This document shows positions 11,071 through 21,613 of a stretch of 64,000 nucleotides of DNA, one piece after another; the stretch's first letter is position 1, and the number at the start of each line of letters is the position of its first letter. The notes under the pieces were generated by a model. It did no database searches and was not told the DNA's origin. It was given only the letters and a program-made list of their open reading frames with translations. This DNA is from Mermis nigrescens (lineage: Eukaryota > Nematoda > Enoplea > Mermithida > Mermithidae). The position numbers and the translations under genes are program-made. Location: the NCBI GenBank assembly GCA_036768485.1, contig JAVLUZ010000721.1, positions 276,501-340,500 of the forward strand. Reading direction: 5' to 3'.

Positions 11071-11420
11071 AATTCTAATTAAAAAGGTAAAATTATCCAA
11101 ATTTTCCGGCGTTTCGAGCCGTATCCATAATCTCTTCAATCTTTTATAGTTATTAGAGATGCTCAAATCGATGAAGGTACACTAGTACCTAACGATTCGA
11201 AAGGTATTTTAAGCACACAAAACTCATTTCGGTATGCATAATATAGTAAAAACATTAAGGTTTATTCTATGTATGCAGATGAGCAAAGATTTTTAGTTAC
11301 TACCTTTGTTCATGTAAAAATGGACCTTGTACAAAAAATAATGACCTCAATTTACTGTATGACCGTATCTGCATTTCACCTTCCCCCTCTGGCCACCTCA
11401 TCCTTGCTTTTGTATGGCGG
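11071..11420. other. Unassigned DNA
   Basis: Contains one GGCGTTTCGAGCC hairpin relic near 11107. Nothing else is recognisable. Confidence 0.3.
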
Positions 11421-11428
11421 GTTCCCAC

Positions 11429-11845
11429 CATACATGCACAGCATGAGAATTTCGGGGAAGGGGGATGAAATTATAACGTGCCTTTTTTGGGTTTAAAAAT
11501 GGTAGGTACGCGTCAAAAACATCGTAATTCAGCGTTCCTGACGATGCTCTATCTTTTTAGAGCATGAAAACATAAAGAAATTTCGGAACAAATCAAGAAA
11601 TTCGAAACAAGGTGAACAAAATATGGTCAAAACACTAGTATAATGGCGCGAAGCGCGAAAAATTTGGCACTTTTGTGCAAATGGGTAGCTAAAAACGCTT
11701 AAAAAGCATCTTTTCTACAGATTTATAGAAAATTTTTTTGGAACTTGAAAAATCGCCAGCTCGGTGGGGGGGGGGAATTTGGCGAGTGGGGTCAAAGTTT
11801 ATCTGGGGGTGAAACCTTCTCTTCACCCCCTACGGATCATGAACG
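11429..11845 (+). mobile_element. hAT-type MITE, family B
   Basis: Perfect 8-bp duplication GTTCCCAC (11421-11428 and 11846-11853). It starts CATACATGCACAGCATGAGA and has the GGCGCGAAGCGC hairpin near 11644. Length 417 bp, close to the 412 bp of its sisters. Confidence 0.9.
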
Positions 11846-11853
11846 GTTCCCAC

Positions 11854-13151
11854 CCAAAGTTGGTCGTCTTCCCCGATCCCGCCCACAGTCGGAATATTTT
11901 TCACCCCTGCTCATTTACTTCTTTCCATCCGAAAATGGTCCGAGACCTCCATTCAAAATTTTAAATCGGTACATGTATGGATAGCTTACAAGAAGTTTCG
12001 ATGTTTTTCGATATTCTTTATTCGTTAAGATAATGAAATTCGAAGTTTCCGGCAAAAAAACGTTTTCCGAATTCAAAATACTTTTGCCAAAATTATGAAA
12101 GATACTTTACGTATGGCGCGTATCGCCGAAAATTTGAAGATTTTTTGACAACGGCATGCGAGACTTTCCATCTTTCTGTGCATTTTTTACGTTTCAAAAT
12201 TTTTTTCGGCCAAGGGGCTCCCGCCACGTAAATACGGTCCTGACTCGCACTGACTAAGCGATATAAAGCACGGTGCGTCGAGTCAATATTTGATCGCCTA
12301 CTTCGATAATTTGACTTTCGGGTGCCTTTAGTTGTAGAAAAAGCTCTTCGCACTTCCCGTTATTTTGCTTTATTTTTTAAATTTGCATTAAATCGATGCC
12401 AAGTTCCGATCCGTCAATTCTCGATGGAAGAGATACAGTAATCAAATACCGTTTCATGAGATCGACTCATGTTTTTTTATGTTATCTAGCAACGTGGTGT
12501 AAAGAAAAAGCTTTTCATGTTTAGAAGGACGATTACGCAGCGTCTTCTCGCGCCGACGTTGACCGAAAATTTATTGCGCCGCTAAGATACGAAAGAGTCA
12601 GAATTTGCGTGTCTTATGATGTTTCCGATTGATCACTTTACACTTTTGCTTTTTTTTAGCTCAAATTGTTGAAAATTTACATGGATTTGCAAAAGATTCA
12701 TGGCACTATTCCGCGTCCCGCTTGTTTGCCGCGCATTTACGACGAGTAATTAAACTAGATTTGTAAAGCGAAGTGTGAAAATATGGAGATTTAATCTGAT
12801 TTCAATATTTTAGTATACAAATTATAAAAAATTTAGAAAGAATAATCGGGTTGAAAATCAACAAAATTAAAATTGGATAATTTGTACAACAGAATAATAT
12901 AGTTTTTGAGTTGATGTGGACGTATGTCCAACAAAATTTTAATGCTAAATGTTTTTCACTGGAAGCTGAATAGTCGTCATATTAGAATAAGAAGGTCGCA
13001 AAATTTTTGGGAAGACTACTCATTCCTGTAATACGAAGTATTGCTAGGAAAGCGGAAAAAGAAATTTCTGAAAAAGACCTTAATTTTGCTACTAAACGTT
13101 ATTTACAAATATAACGCAATCGTGTACGTATTAAGAATACTTTTAGCCTCA
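11854..13151. other. Unassigned DNA
   Basis: A patch near 12110-12360 is richer in CpG but has no ORF with a recognisable product. The remainder is AT-rich. No splice-bounded coding segment was convincing. Confidence 0.3.
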
Positions 13152-13269
13152 GTTGAATTCATATCTGGGCAAGGGGTTCAACCAGGTTCAACCGGGTACC
13201 AGCCGGAGCAAGTTCGGTACCAGCCGGATGGTCCGCCAGTTGCACCCTATGTTTTGTATAAAAACTTTT

Positions 13270-14235
13270 TTTGGTGTAAAAATCGATTGGTTGGCTCCAA
13301 AATCGGTTGCTGGGCTCCAAAAATCGGTTGGTGGAATTTAAAAATCGGTTGGATGGCTCTAAAAATCAATTGCTGCCGGGTTCAACTAATTTTTGGAGCC
13401 CATCAACTGATTTTTAGACCCCAGCAACCGGTTTTTGGAGCTCAAAAACCGATTTCTAGCCCCCAGCAACCGATTTTTGGAGCTCACTTACCGATTCCTA
13501 GACCCCGGCAACCGAGTTTTAGAACCCGGCAACCGATTTTTGGAGCCAACCAACCGGTTTACAGACCCCAGCAACCGATTTTTATAGCCAACCAACCAAT
13601 TTTTCGACCCCAGCAACTGATTTTCAGACCCCGGTAACGGATTTATGACCCCAGCAAGCGATTTATAAGCCCAATAAGCGATTTAGGACCCATCAATCAA
13701 TTTTTCGAGCTCACCAACCGATTTCTAGACCCCAGCAACCGATTTTTGGAGCCAACCAATCAACTTTTAGACTCCAGCAACTGATTTTCTTAATTCAATA
13801 GCAGATTTAGGAACCCAACAGGCGAGTTTTAAGCCCAATAAGCGATTTAGGACCCATCAATCAATTTTTCGAGCTCACAGTCCGATTTGTATACCCCGGC
13901 AACCGATTTTTGGAGCTCACCAACCGATTTAGAGACCTCAGCAACCGATTTTTGGAGCCAACCAACCGGTTTTCAGACCATAGCAACCGATTTTTGGACC
14001 CCAGTAACTGATTTAGGACCCCAGCGACCGATTTTCGGAGCCAAGAACTGATTTTAAGACCCCAGCAACCGATTTTCGGATCCCACTAACTGATTTTTTG
14101 ACCCTAGCAATCGATTTTGAGACCTCAGCAACCGATTTTTGGAGCCCAGCAATCATTTTTAGATCCCAACGACCGATTTTCAAATCCCGGCAACCGAATC
14201 GGTTACTGGGCTCTCTAAAAATCGGTTCGTAAATA
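13270..14235. repeat. Minisatellite of about 27-30-bp units with strand switches
   Basis: Units of the form (c)aaccgatttttggagccca alternate with a ...ctagaccccag variant. From 13275 to about 13375 the units are in antisense orientation (aaatcggttgctgggctcc), they switch at about 13380 to sense, and they switch back for the last two units (14196-14235). The array is therefore an inverted-repeat satellite bounded by opposite-facing units. Confidence 0.85.
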
Positions 14236-14454
14236 AAGTATAATTCAGAGATTATAATTAAGTATGTAAGTAATGCCTAATTTAGAGAAAATAATAATTC
14301 GTCAGATCAAAATAAAACACATGTGTTTTTGTGATCTTCTACACATCGATGTAATAAAAATACATACTTGTCTGTCCACCTGTTTTATGTGTAAATAAAC
14401 GCTAGTCTTTTATACATACATTACTTGTTATTGATGTTTAGGCTGTGCTGAATT

Positions 14455-14880
14455 CTGACAATTTTTGTAATGCAAAATTGCGTTTCAAAAAGGTGAAATA
14501 TCAAAATTTTCAATGCAAAATTGTGTTTCAAAAAAATGAAATCTCAAAATTTTCCAGCGCTTCACGCCAAATAGATTTAATTTTATTACTTGGTATTGAT
14601 GCTTAAGCCGTGTCAAATTTGGACGATTTTTGTAATGCAAAATTGCGTTTCACACAGGTTAGATTTCAAAATTTTCCGGATAATTTTTGTAAGGTAAAAT
14701 TGCGTTTGAAAGAGGTAAAAATCTCAACATTTTCCGGCGCTTCGCGCCGAATTGATTTAATTTTATTACTTGTTATTGATGCTTATGCCGCGCTAAATTT
14801 TGACAAGTTTTGTAATGCGAAATTGCGTTTCACAAAGATCAAATTTCAAAATTTTCCGGCGCTTCGCGTCGAATTCGTGC
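14455..14880. repeat. Tandem repeat, TGTAATGCAAAATTGCGTTTC units with GC hairpin
   Basis: Four to five diverged units each contain TGTAATGCAAAATTGCGTTT, then AAAATTTTCC and in most cases GGCGCTTCGCGCC, then a GATTTAATTTTATTACTTG spacer. Unit length varies from about 70 to 145 bp. Confidence 0.8.
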
Positions 14881-15307
14881 ATTTCAGGCAGGATTTATAT
14901 TTGAAATCAAAACGTACTATTTGACGACATCAAAATGAGCCACTCTGTAGTAGTTTTATTTTTACACAATGAATTGCACAAAAAAATAAGCATATTAAAG
15001 GCGGTGAATGTCTGTTCAAGATTAAACGTCAATTGTTACTAAAGTAATTAATTTTTAAACATAATTGCTATGCAAATTATCGATTGCACTATTTTTTACA
15101 CCATACTACTTTTTGACACACCATTTTTAATCAAAAAAATATGTCGCGAGAAATAGTGCGACTTCGCGTGAAATTATGAATGGACTTTGCGTGGAAGCAG
15201 ACTAACATCTTAACAATTCAACCACTTTTCTGACTTAGGCAACCAACCAAAAAACTGGGCTCTGGTACCAGCCGAGACTTTAAGGCTTGCCCAGCTATGG
15301 TTGAATT

Positions 15308-16259
15308 TGCTTAGCATTTAGATGGTCTGAGGTCCGCCTGTTCGGCAAATCATTAAACTTTTTCGAGCTAATGTAATATTTAAAATAAGTAGATAGGTTC
15401 GAGTAGCGTAATAACTACATTAATTTTCTGAATTTTCAGGGTCTGGTCAATTCCAATTACCTTGACTTTGGTCCGTTTCTGGCCTTAATCTTAGTATGCT
15501 TGTTTACCCATGAACTTTCCCCCTAACCCCAACGCGTTGGCCTTCTTGCGGCTCTAATAAATGCTAGCGTTTCGCTATACACCTCGTTTCGAAAAATCCT
15601 GATTGAAAATTGAATTGGTTTCATACAACGCCTCATTAAGTTCTTGATTATGTCTATTTAATTTCGTGGACATTTCACTCGCTTACTCGAAAAGCTGAAA
15701 AACTGTAGTAGAGAAAATTACAATACAATCATAAACGACATACAAATATTTAGGATGAGAAAGATTTTTTAAACTGAAAAATTTTTCAACTAAATATGAT
15801 GTTATGTTAAGCAAACGTGCTTGGTTGCGATCATTTTGGCCCAAAAATGCTCACCATCTCACCCCCTCGATCGGCTAACCCTCCCCCCGGATCGGTCATG
15901 CTCCGCATTATGGTTATTATGACCGCGCGCAGCGTAAGGGTAAAATTTTAGATCCCTGAGAATTTGACAGAACCCCCAAAATAATTCGGCCGCTTCGCTA
16001 CCCACGAGTGACCCAGGCCCCTATCGGATGTCAGAATTTCGGCTCTGAGCATGTATGCGGCTAGAACCGTTCTAAAATGACTATTTGGCAGAAATCTCTT
16101 TTCCCGGTTTCTTGTTTTATGTTGCTTACGGGACGACTATCGATCGACTATCCCTCGTTTCCGGTTTAAAACGGTTGATTTTTTTCTGGTAAATTATTGA
16201 ATTGTTTAACGCCGGGATACGCGTAGTAGATAAGGGCAATGTTTTTCATGATGTTGCAG
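15308..16259. other. Upstream of the 16260 exon; nothing firm
   Basis: Mostly unassigned. 15820-15900 holds a degenerate TTTTGGCCCAAAAATGCTC repeat fragment. The 3' splice site TTCATGATGTTGCAG at 16245-16259 leads into the exon that follows. Confidence 0.4.
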
Positions 16260-16440
16260 CGACAAAGGCATTTTCGAGCCGAGCAAGTGGATCGAAGATC
16301 TTTGGCGACGGGAGCAGGAATTGGGCTACGGCAGCGTCATGTCTTTGACCAAGTGCTACGGCTCTCCTTTGTCCGGTCAGCGCAACGGCCGGTTCATCAA
16401 TCGTAACGTCGTTGATGCGATCAAAGACGTTAAAATTTGA
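16260..16440 (+). CDS. Terminal exon of an unidentified protein
   Basis: The exon follows a good acceptor (atgttgcag) and reads one leftover base, then 59 codons and TGA at 16438-16440. It begins DKGIFEPSKWIEDLWRR and ends GRFINRNVVDAIKDVKI. Composition is balanced, GC is near 50 percent against an AT-rich background, third positions favour G and C, and the opposite strand is also open, as is common for high-GC exons. I do not recognise the family; the segment looks like an ordered, soluble C-terminus. It could belong to the same gene as the PAM2 exon at 942-1312, which is on the same strand, but the phases (0 there, 1 here) require at least one unseen exon between them. Confidence 0.6.
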
Positions 16441-16734
16441 ATTTTCCACTAAAACTGGCTTGAACTTGGTCCTCATTCGCCTTTTTTTCCTTTTTGGACG
16501 TTCGCGCGGCTTAAGACGAAAGAATGACCGTGTTAGAAAACGATTCGCCCTACCTTTAACCCGTAACTTTATTGACTCATTTCTGCATGTGTTTTTTTCG
16601 TTAGTTACGTTAGTTTTTCGTAAATTGTAGAAAGTTCATTGTAAACGAACCACGCGTACGGTATGTCGACTGAGGCGCTGCGCGCGCTGCATACGGTACG
16701 TCGATTCGCGGGTCATATTCAATGTTGGCGGCAC
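16441..16734. other. Probable 3' untranslated region and flank
   Basis: Follows the stop codon at 16440. It has no canonical AATAAA close by and no further coding signal; a CpG-rich patch lies at 16640-16700. Confidence 0.35.
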
Positions 16735-16957
16735 CATAGGTGGGCAGCACCAAAATTCTGGGGGGGGTGTGCAAGATTTTTCAAAGGTCGAAAAATGGTG
16801 GTATGGCCAAAAAACACCGTTTTTCAACGTTTCTCATCGAGTACTATCCATGGCATCAAAAAATTATGGAAAAAGCAAAAAAAATTCAAAATTGAATTCT
16901 GGGGGTATTCCAACTTCTGGAGGGTGCATGCCTTCAAAGCCCCCATGCCCACGTGTG
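16735..16957 (+). mobile_element. hAT-type MITE, family A
   Basis: Starts CATAGGTGGGCAGC and ends GCCCACGTGTG. Flanking 8-mers GGCGGCAC and GTTGGCAC agree at 6 of 8. Confidence 0.8.
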
Positions 16958-17033
16958 GTTGGCACTATTTAATTTGACAATTTGGAAACGGCAAATTCAT
17001 TACGGAAGCATTTTAGACTACACTGCTTGCTAC

Positions 17034-17269
17034 CACACCTGGGCGTGAGGGGTTTGGGGGTATGCACCCCCCAAGAAACCGAAATACCCCCCCAGAATTC
17101 AATTTTTGTAATTTTTTTCGTTTTTTCGCAATTTTTTTGATGCCAATGGATAGTGCTCGATGAGAAATGTCGAAAATGATGTTTTCTCGATATGCCACCA
17201 TTTTTAAGGCCATTTTTTACCTTCAAACAATCTTGCAGCCCCCCAGAATTTTCTTGCTGCCCACGTATG
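17034..17269 (-). mobile_element. hAT-type MITE, family A
   Basis: Perfect 8-bp duplication CTTGCTAC (17026-17033 and 17270-17277). Termini are CACACCTGGGC and GCCCACGTATG. This is one of the clearest copies for defining the family. Confidence 0.93.
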
Positions 17270-17277
17270 CTTGCTAC

Positions 17278-17747
17278 CCATTAATTGATGGTGCCGTCGA
17301 GCTCGTTTGCAATCAAATTGAAATTCACTTTTTTGCCTGTGACAAGTTATTTCTGATCGCTTTTAGGCATATCTTAAAACATCACACGAGGTAAACCTAT
17401 AAGTTTTTTCGACGTTATTTGCAGCTTCCTTTTGTGTACGCTTAATTTATTAGATCTCAACAAAGAAAGTGCAAAAAAATCAGGATCTCGAGTTGTCTAC
17501 GTGTTCTGGCGACATGCCAACACATTTTGCGCTATTATATTGTTTACTGCGTTTGTAACTGCTGATAAATCGCTTCGCTTCTACACACGTTTTATGTTTA
17601 TAACGATTAAATTTGTATACCTACAAGATTTTTCGTTTTCTTGCTCTTCGTGGCACATAAATATTGTTTTCAAGTCGTTTCGTTCAGTAAAATTGCGCAA
17701 TTGTTACAATCCAGGGTGCTTGGGGCAAATTTTCTGAGAGGTTGGAC
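17278..17747. other. Unassigned DNA
   Basis: A 101-codon frame at 17432-17737 lacks recognisable domains and consistent splice context, so it is not called as a gene. Confidence 0.3.
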
Positions 17748-17935
17748 CTACTAGGTGGGCAGTACCAGAATTCTAGGGGGTGCAAGATTTTTAAATGGTA
17801 AAAAATGGTTTTTAAAATGGGGGTATGGTGAAAAAACACCATTGTCAACGTTTCTCATCGAGTACTATCCTTTGGCATAAAAATTCCGAAAAACCGGAAA
17901 ACATTTTCAAAAAATGATTTCTGGGGCTGCATAAC
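17748..17935 (+). mobile_element. MITE family A, 3' end cut by the next insertion
   Basis: Starts near CTAGGTGGGCAGTACC and carries the usual internal blocks. It ends at 17935, where another copy of the same family begins. Confidence 0.7.
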
Positions 17936-18414
17936 CACACCTGGGCGTGGAGGGCGGGGGTTTGCACCATACGTGGGCAGCAAGAAAATTCTGGGAGGGG
18001 GGTGCAAGATTTTTTGAAGGTCAAAAAATTGCCTAAAAATGGTTTATGGCGATAAAAACACCATTTTTCGACGTTTCTCATCAAGCACTATCCATTGGCA
18101 TCAAAAAATTGCGAAAAAAACGTAAAACATTTTCAAAAATTGAATTTCGGGTGGGCATTTTGATTTCTTGGGGGTGCATACCCCCCAAACGCCCAGGTGT
18201 GGTATGCACCCACCCCCGAGAAATCAAATAACCCCCAGAATTCAATTTTTAAAAATTTTTTTCGTTTTTTTTCAGCAATTTTTTGATGCCAATAGATAGT
18301 GTTCAATGAGAAAAGTCGAAAAAATTCTTTTCCGCCATACTACCGCTCTTAAGGCCATTTTTTGACCTTTGAAAAATCTTGCACCCCCCAGAATTTTCTT
18401 GCTGCCCATGTATG
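17936..18414 (-). mobile_element. MITE family A, split by a nested sister copy
   Basis: The left end CACACCTGGGCGTGG (17936-17967) and the rest (18210-18414, ending CCCATGTATG) make one antisense copy once 17968-18209 is removed. Flanks TGCATAAC and CGCATACC agree at 6 of 8. Confidence 0.8.
17968..18201 (+). mobile_element. hAT-type MITE, family A, nested
   Basis: Starts CATACGTGGGCAGC and ends GCCCAGGTGTG. Flanks GTTTGCAC and GTATGCAC agree at 7 of 8. It sits inside the antisense copy 17936-18414, giving a self-nested cluster. Confidence 0.88.
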
Positions 18415-18422
18415 CGCATACC

Positions 18423-18952
18423 CCCTCAAACTTCCCCCTCCCCACGCCCATGTGTGTTCGTCACACGTCCAAAATCATACCTCAAAATATATTTTAGGTA
18501 GTTTTTCACGCTAATTATCATAGTACTATTCGTTTTGCTCAAGAATGAAAACTCGCTTTGTTACAATACGCTAAAGATGCAAATTTTGTCGTTTACATTT
18601 TGGATCTGTTGTACTAGAATCTGATGGTCTTTGCTTGAACGGAAAATTAGCAAACTAGATAAGCGCCAATTGATAGAAGAGGTCTTGCTGCATCTAGCAA
18701 GTATGACTGTAAAATTTTATTCTACACTGTACATGATAGTTTTAAAGTAGTGTTTTTCTCGTGATAAATTTCAAAAGTTTTGCGTCAATTTTTGCCTCCT
18801 AGAACCAGATTTTAGACGCCACAAAATTTTTTTATTCCTAGTGGGCTCTTCCCATAGTTTTATGTGGAATTTTCGTCGAAATAAATGTACCGGAAACTGT
18901 TCAATATGTGAGCCTGCATATAGCGACTTAACACGAAAATTGTGGATGATTT

Positions 18953-18996
<44 letters not shown>

Positions 18997-19340
18997 ATTT
19001 CTGCTCTTCATGTTTAAAAAAATCTTCAGAAAAGTAGACAAGTATTCAGCGAGAATAGTGCCTATTAAATCTGAAATTTATGTACCTTTGCGTCAGCGAG
19101 AAGTGTACACCATTGTGTAAAAAAGTTCTTTTTCTTGCGACATGGTAAAAACTTATAGTTGATTATTGATTCAATTGATGAAAACTTTGTAAACAGTTTA
19201 CTGCTATGTCTATTCTGAAACAATAATTCAATAATACTGATGACAATAATTGCATGCAAGTTACTTCGTTGAATTTATTCAAATTTTTTTATATCTCATG
19301 TATGGGCAATAAGAGCAGCTGCGAATAAATGAAACCACAT
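18423..19340. other. Unassigned DNA
   Basis: AT-rich with no feature except the (TA)n run listed separately. The acceptor acattttgcag at 19330-19348 borders the following candidate exon. Confidence 0.35.
18956..18994. repeat. (TA)n microsatellite
   Basis: About 18-19 uninterrupted TA dinucleotides. Confidence 0.95.
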
Positions 19341-19348
19341 TTTGCAGA

Positions 19349-19526
19349 TTGAGGCAGTCGCAGCGAATAAAAATCGAACGGCGTCAGGGCGGGAAGCTGA
19401 TTGTTCATGAAGTCGGATTCCTTTACGAAAATTTTGCACTAGACCTATTTTTTCATTGCGGAAATTTTCAAAAATCTAACAAAACAGACGCACAAATAAA
19501 AGTAGACCGTGCGAAAGCGTGTTCAC
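19349..19526 (+). CDS. Possible FLYWCH-like zinc-finger exon, truncated
   Basis: After a good acceptor (ccacattttgcag) a frame of about 60 codons reads QRIKIERRQGGKLIVHEVGF, then LYEN and FFHCGN, then Lys/Asp-rich sequence. FLYWCH domains typically read SxRGxxxLVxDGYLY...W+C...C.A, and the order RRQGGKLIVH / GFLY / FHC fits the first half, but the second Cys and the HxH pair are not visible. Codon use is GC-richer than the flanks. A family A MITE begins at 19527 with duplication GTGTTCAC at 19519-19526, so the segment may have been interrupted. Such domains occur in host regulators and in Mutator-like transposases, and I cannot tell which this is. Confidence 0.35.
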
Positions 19527-19767
19527 CATATGTGGGCAGCAAGAAAATTCTGGGGGGGTGCAAGATTTTTTTTAAGGTCGAAAAATGGCCTTAAAAATGG
19601 TGGTATGGCGATAAAAACACCATTTTTCGACGTTTCTCATCAAGCACTATCCATTGGCATCAAAAAATTGCGAAAAAAACGAAAAAAATTTTCAATAATT
19701 GAATTTGGGGGGGTATTTTGGTTTCTGGGGGGTGCATACCCCCCAAAACCCCCCACGCCCAGGTGTG
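19527..19767 (+). mobile_element. hAT-type MITE, family A
   Basis: Starts CATATGTGGGCAGC and ends GCCCAGGTGTG. Flanks GTGTTCAC and GTGGTCAC agree at 7 of 8. First of three adjoining copies. A 199-codon frame across this cluster is a translation of MITE sequence, not a gene. Confidence 0.9.
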
Positions 19768-19775
19768 GTGGTCAC

Positions 19776-20006
19776 CATACGCGGGCAGTACCAAAATTCT
19801 GGGGACGGAGTGGGCGCAAGATTTTTCAAAGGTCCAAAAAGGTCTTTAGAAAGGTAGGTATGGCGAAAAGAACACCATTTATCAACCTTTCTCATCGAGC
19901 ACTATCCATTGGCATCAAAAATTGCGAAAAAAGAATAAAAATTTCAAAATTTGAATTCTGGGGGTATTCGGCTTTCTGGGCGTGCATACCCCCAAACTCC
20001 CCCACT
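19776..20006 (+). mobile_element. MITE family A, second of the cluster
   Basis: Starts CATACGCGGGCAGTACC immediately after the duplication of the preceding copy and carries the full internal pattern. Its right terminus (CCCACTCCCAGG) is altered and abuts the next copy. Confidence 0.8.
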
Positions 20007-20014
20007 CCCAGGAC

Positions 20015-20276
20015 CACACCTGGGCGTGGGGAGGGAGGGGGGTTGGGGAGTGTGCACACCCCTCCCCCGAGAAACCCAAACACCCCCCCCCAAGCATTCG
20101 ATTTTTAAAATTTTTCGTTTTTATCTTTTGATGCCAATTTATTCGCAGGTGCTCCAAGTGCTCGATGAGAAACGTCGAAAAATAGTGTTTTTTCGCCATA
20201 CCATCATTTTTAGGGCTATTTTTTTACCTTTAAATTCTTGCAACCCCCTCCAGAATTTTCTTCTTGACCACGTATG
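20015..20276 (-). mobile_element. hAT-type MITE, family A, third of the cluster
   Basis: Perfect 8-bp duplication CCCAGGAC (20007-20014 and 20277-20284). Antisense orientation, starting CACACCTGGGCGTGGGG and ending ACCACGTATG. Confidence 0.92.
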
Positions 20277-20284
20277 CCCAGGAC

Positions 20285-21036
20285 CCTCCGGACAACATTC
20301 TTCGGAAATAATGTTTTCGATATTTTTGCGTAATCTTCATTCTGAAGAATATGAATGAAAAAATCAAGAATGGCGTCAAAAATAAGAGAATTAAAGAATT
20401 ATTGCTCAAATTAGCAGTTGCATTCGATTGTAAAAGAGGGTTGCTCAACGTGCTAAGGAAAGATCGAGGCTTTGCGGATAGGACCACATGTGAATGTGGA
20501 TAGGATAGTCTGGCGGACTTCTAGAATTAAACCCTCCGTTTACCGTGTCCTATGCCGAATTCATAATGAATCACTTTCGTAACAATTTTGTCTGTTCTAC
20601 CTTATCCATGTGTCCAAAACTTTGTCAAGCCTCGTTTTGGCTTCAATTATATCGTTTTTAATTGTTTAGCTCGAAGAGGAGTTATAGAGTAGTAAGAAAT
20701 AGGCACTTCTTGGCCTGGAAAATAAGGTTCTAATAAGGAAATTTAGTGGTTTATTCCTTTCCAGCTCTTCAAATGCATCCCCTGAATGTGTTTAACACAA
20801 CAGAAATCTACTTTATCTTGTTTTTGCATAATGTCCAACAGGTGCCTATTCTTATGCATTGTGATTTTTTTTAATCATAGGTGCCTCTTTCAAAAATAAT
20901 TTTCACAGAAAATAACATACATATTGAGAAAGGGCATAAAGAATTGCACTAAATGAAAGTAATAGCTGTCAGAGAATGTTAAGATGGCATAGCTTAATAT
21001 GCACAGTTTATGCCATGATGGTGCACTTCGACTGCA
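20285..21036. other. Unassigned DNA left of the TBP locus
   Basis: Includes a short palindrome around 20300-20350 (TTCTTCGGAA / TTCTGAAGAA). No gene is recognised. It is not duplicated on the right side of the TBP locus, so the inverted repeat ends at about 21037. Confidence 0.4.
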
Positions 21037-21121
21037 AAAATTTATTTTTATTGTATATTCTTATTTGTTTCCATGAACATATATCATTTTCATACAAGCA
21101 GAACATGACACAGATGCAAAT

Positions 21122-21376
21122 CTTGTAAAGGCTGCGAATGAGGGTCGTGTGTTGAATTTCCAGAGTTGTACAGGATGGCCCATTGCTCAAATGTTGCGCC
21201 GTAAAAATCGCTGATGAAAACCTTAATTGCCAAATAAGTTGCAACGGGCCATCGTTTCTGACGCTCCAAAATTTTCCGCCAATCCTTGCATATGCGCTCA
21301 ATGCGCATACGGCTGGCAAAGTCGAGGTAACTGAATATCCGTGCGTGCAGTTCTGACAGTAGTCTGTCGAATGTTG
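21122..21376 (-). pseudogene. F-box exon, antisense copy in the left arm
   Basis: The mirror of the exon at 23882-24136 and the same 255-nt length. The acceptor ATTTTCAG is kept and the frame is open: LLSELHARIFSYLDFASR, then MRIERICKDWRKI, a normal F-box core (short helix, IFSYLD, RxxxVC+.W+). The donor is lost: CAAG|at here against CAAG|gt in the other copy. Beyond the arm there is no second exon, so this copy has been cut from its gene body and is a fragment unless it is used as an unspliced ORF. F-box proteins are substrate adaptors of SCF ubiquitin ligases binding Skp1. Confidence 0.75.
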
Positions 21377-21398
21377 CTGAAAATTCACATAGAATCAG

Positions 21399-21562
21399 CA
21401 GGCACGTAGCTGGCCCTCCTATTTTGGGGGGACCAACAACAATTTTGGGGGGTCCAAGCCAAAAATAGCACAAAATAACGTGTGCAAAGTACTATTTTTC
21501 CAGTTTTTTCTGAATTTTGGGGGGGTCCGGACCCCCCAGTCCCCCCCACAGCTACGTGCCTG
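21399..21562. mobile_element. hAT-type MITE, CAGGCACGTAGCTG family, in the left arm
   Basis: Perfect duplication AGAATCAG (21391-21398 and 21563-21570). The unoccupied site CTGATTCT is visible in the right arm at about 23861-23868. Confidence 0.96.
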
Positions 21563-21613
21563 AGAATCAGAAAGAAATAAATACAGCGTGTATTGCATCA
21601 CAAATATTATATT

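Larger units (their letters stand above)
13160..15299. mobile_element. hAT-type element, CATAKCTGGGCAAG ends, carrying satellite DNA
   Basis: Perfect 8-bp duplication GTTGAATT (13152-13159 and 15300-15307). Inverted ends are CATATCTGGGCAAG and CTTGCCCAGCTATG. Just inside both ends are ACCGGGTACCAGCC-like motifs. The interior is mainly two tandem arrays (13270-14235 and 14455-14875) plus AT-rich DNA. No transposase is present. The 198-aa ORF over the first array is only translated minisatellite. Confidence 0.88.

Noticed and set aside
13041..13637. A 198-codon ORF with repeated PQQPIF-type units
   Set aside because: It is translated minisatellite inside a hAT-type element; the reading frame follows the unit length by chance.
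13270..14235. Regular repeats that might suggest a CRISPR array
   Set aside because: Units are contiguous and degenerate with no unique spacers, switch orientation, and lie in a eukaryotic transposon.
16246..16476. A 76-codon minus-strand ORF opposite the terminal exon
   Set aside because: It is the antisense shadow of the GC-rich plus-strand exon, which has a good acceptor and stop.
19509..20108. A 199-codon plus-strand ORF, the longest in the window
   Set aside because: It runs through two and a half MITE family A copies, and the same residues appear wherever the MITE occurs in that frame. Noncoding.
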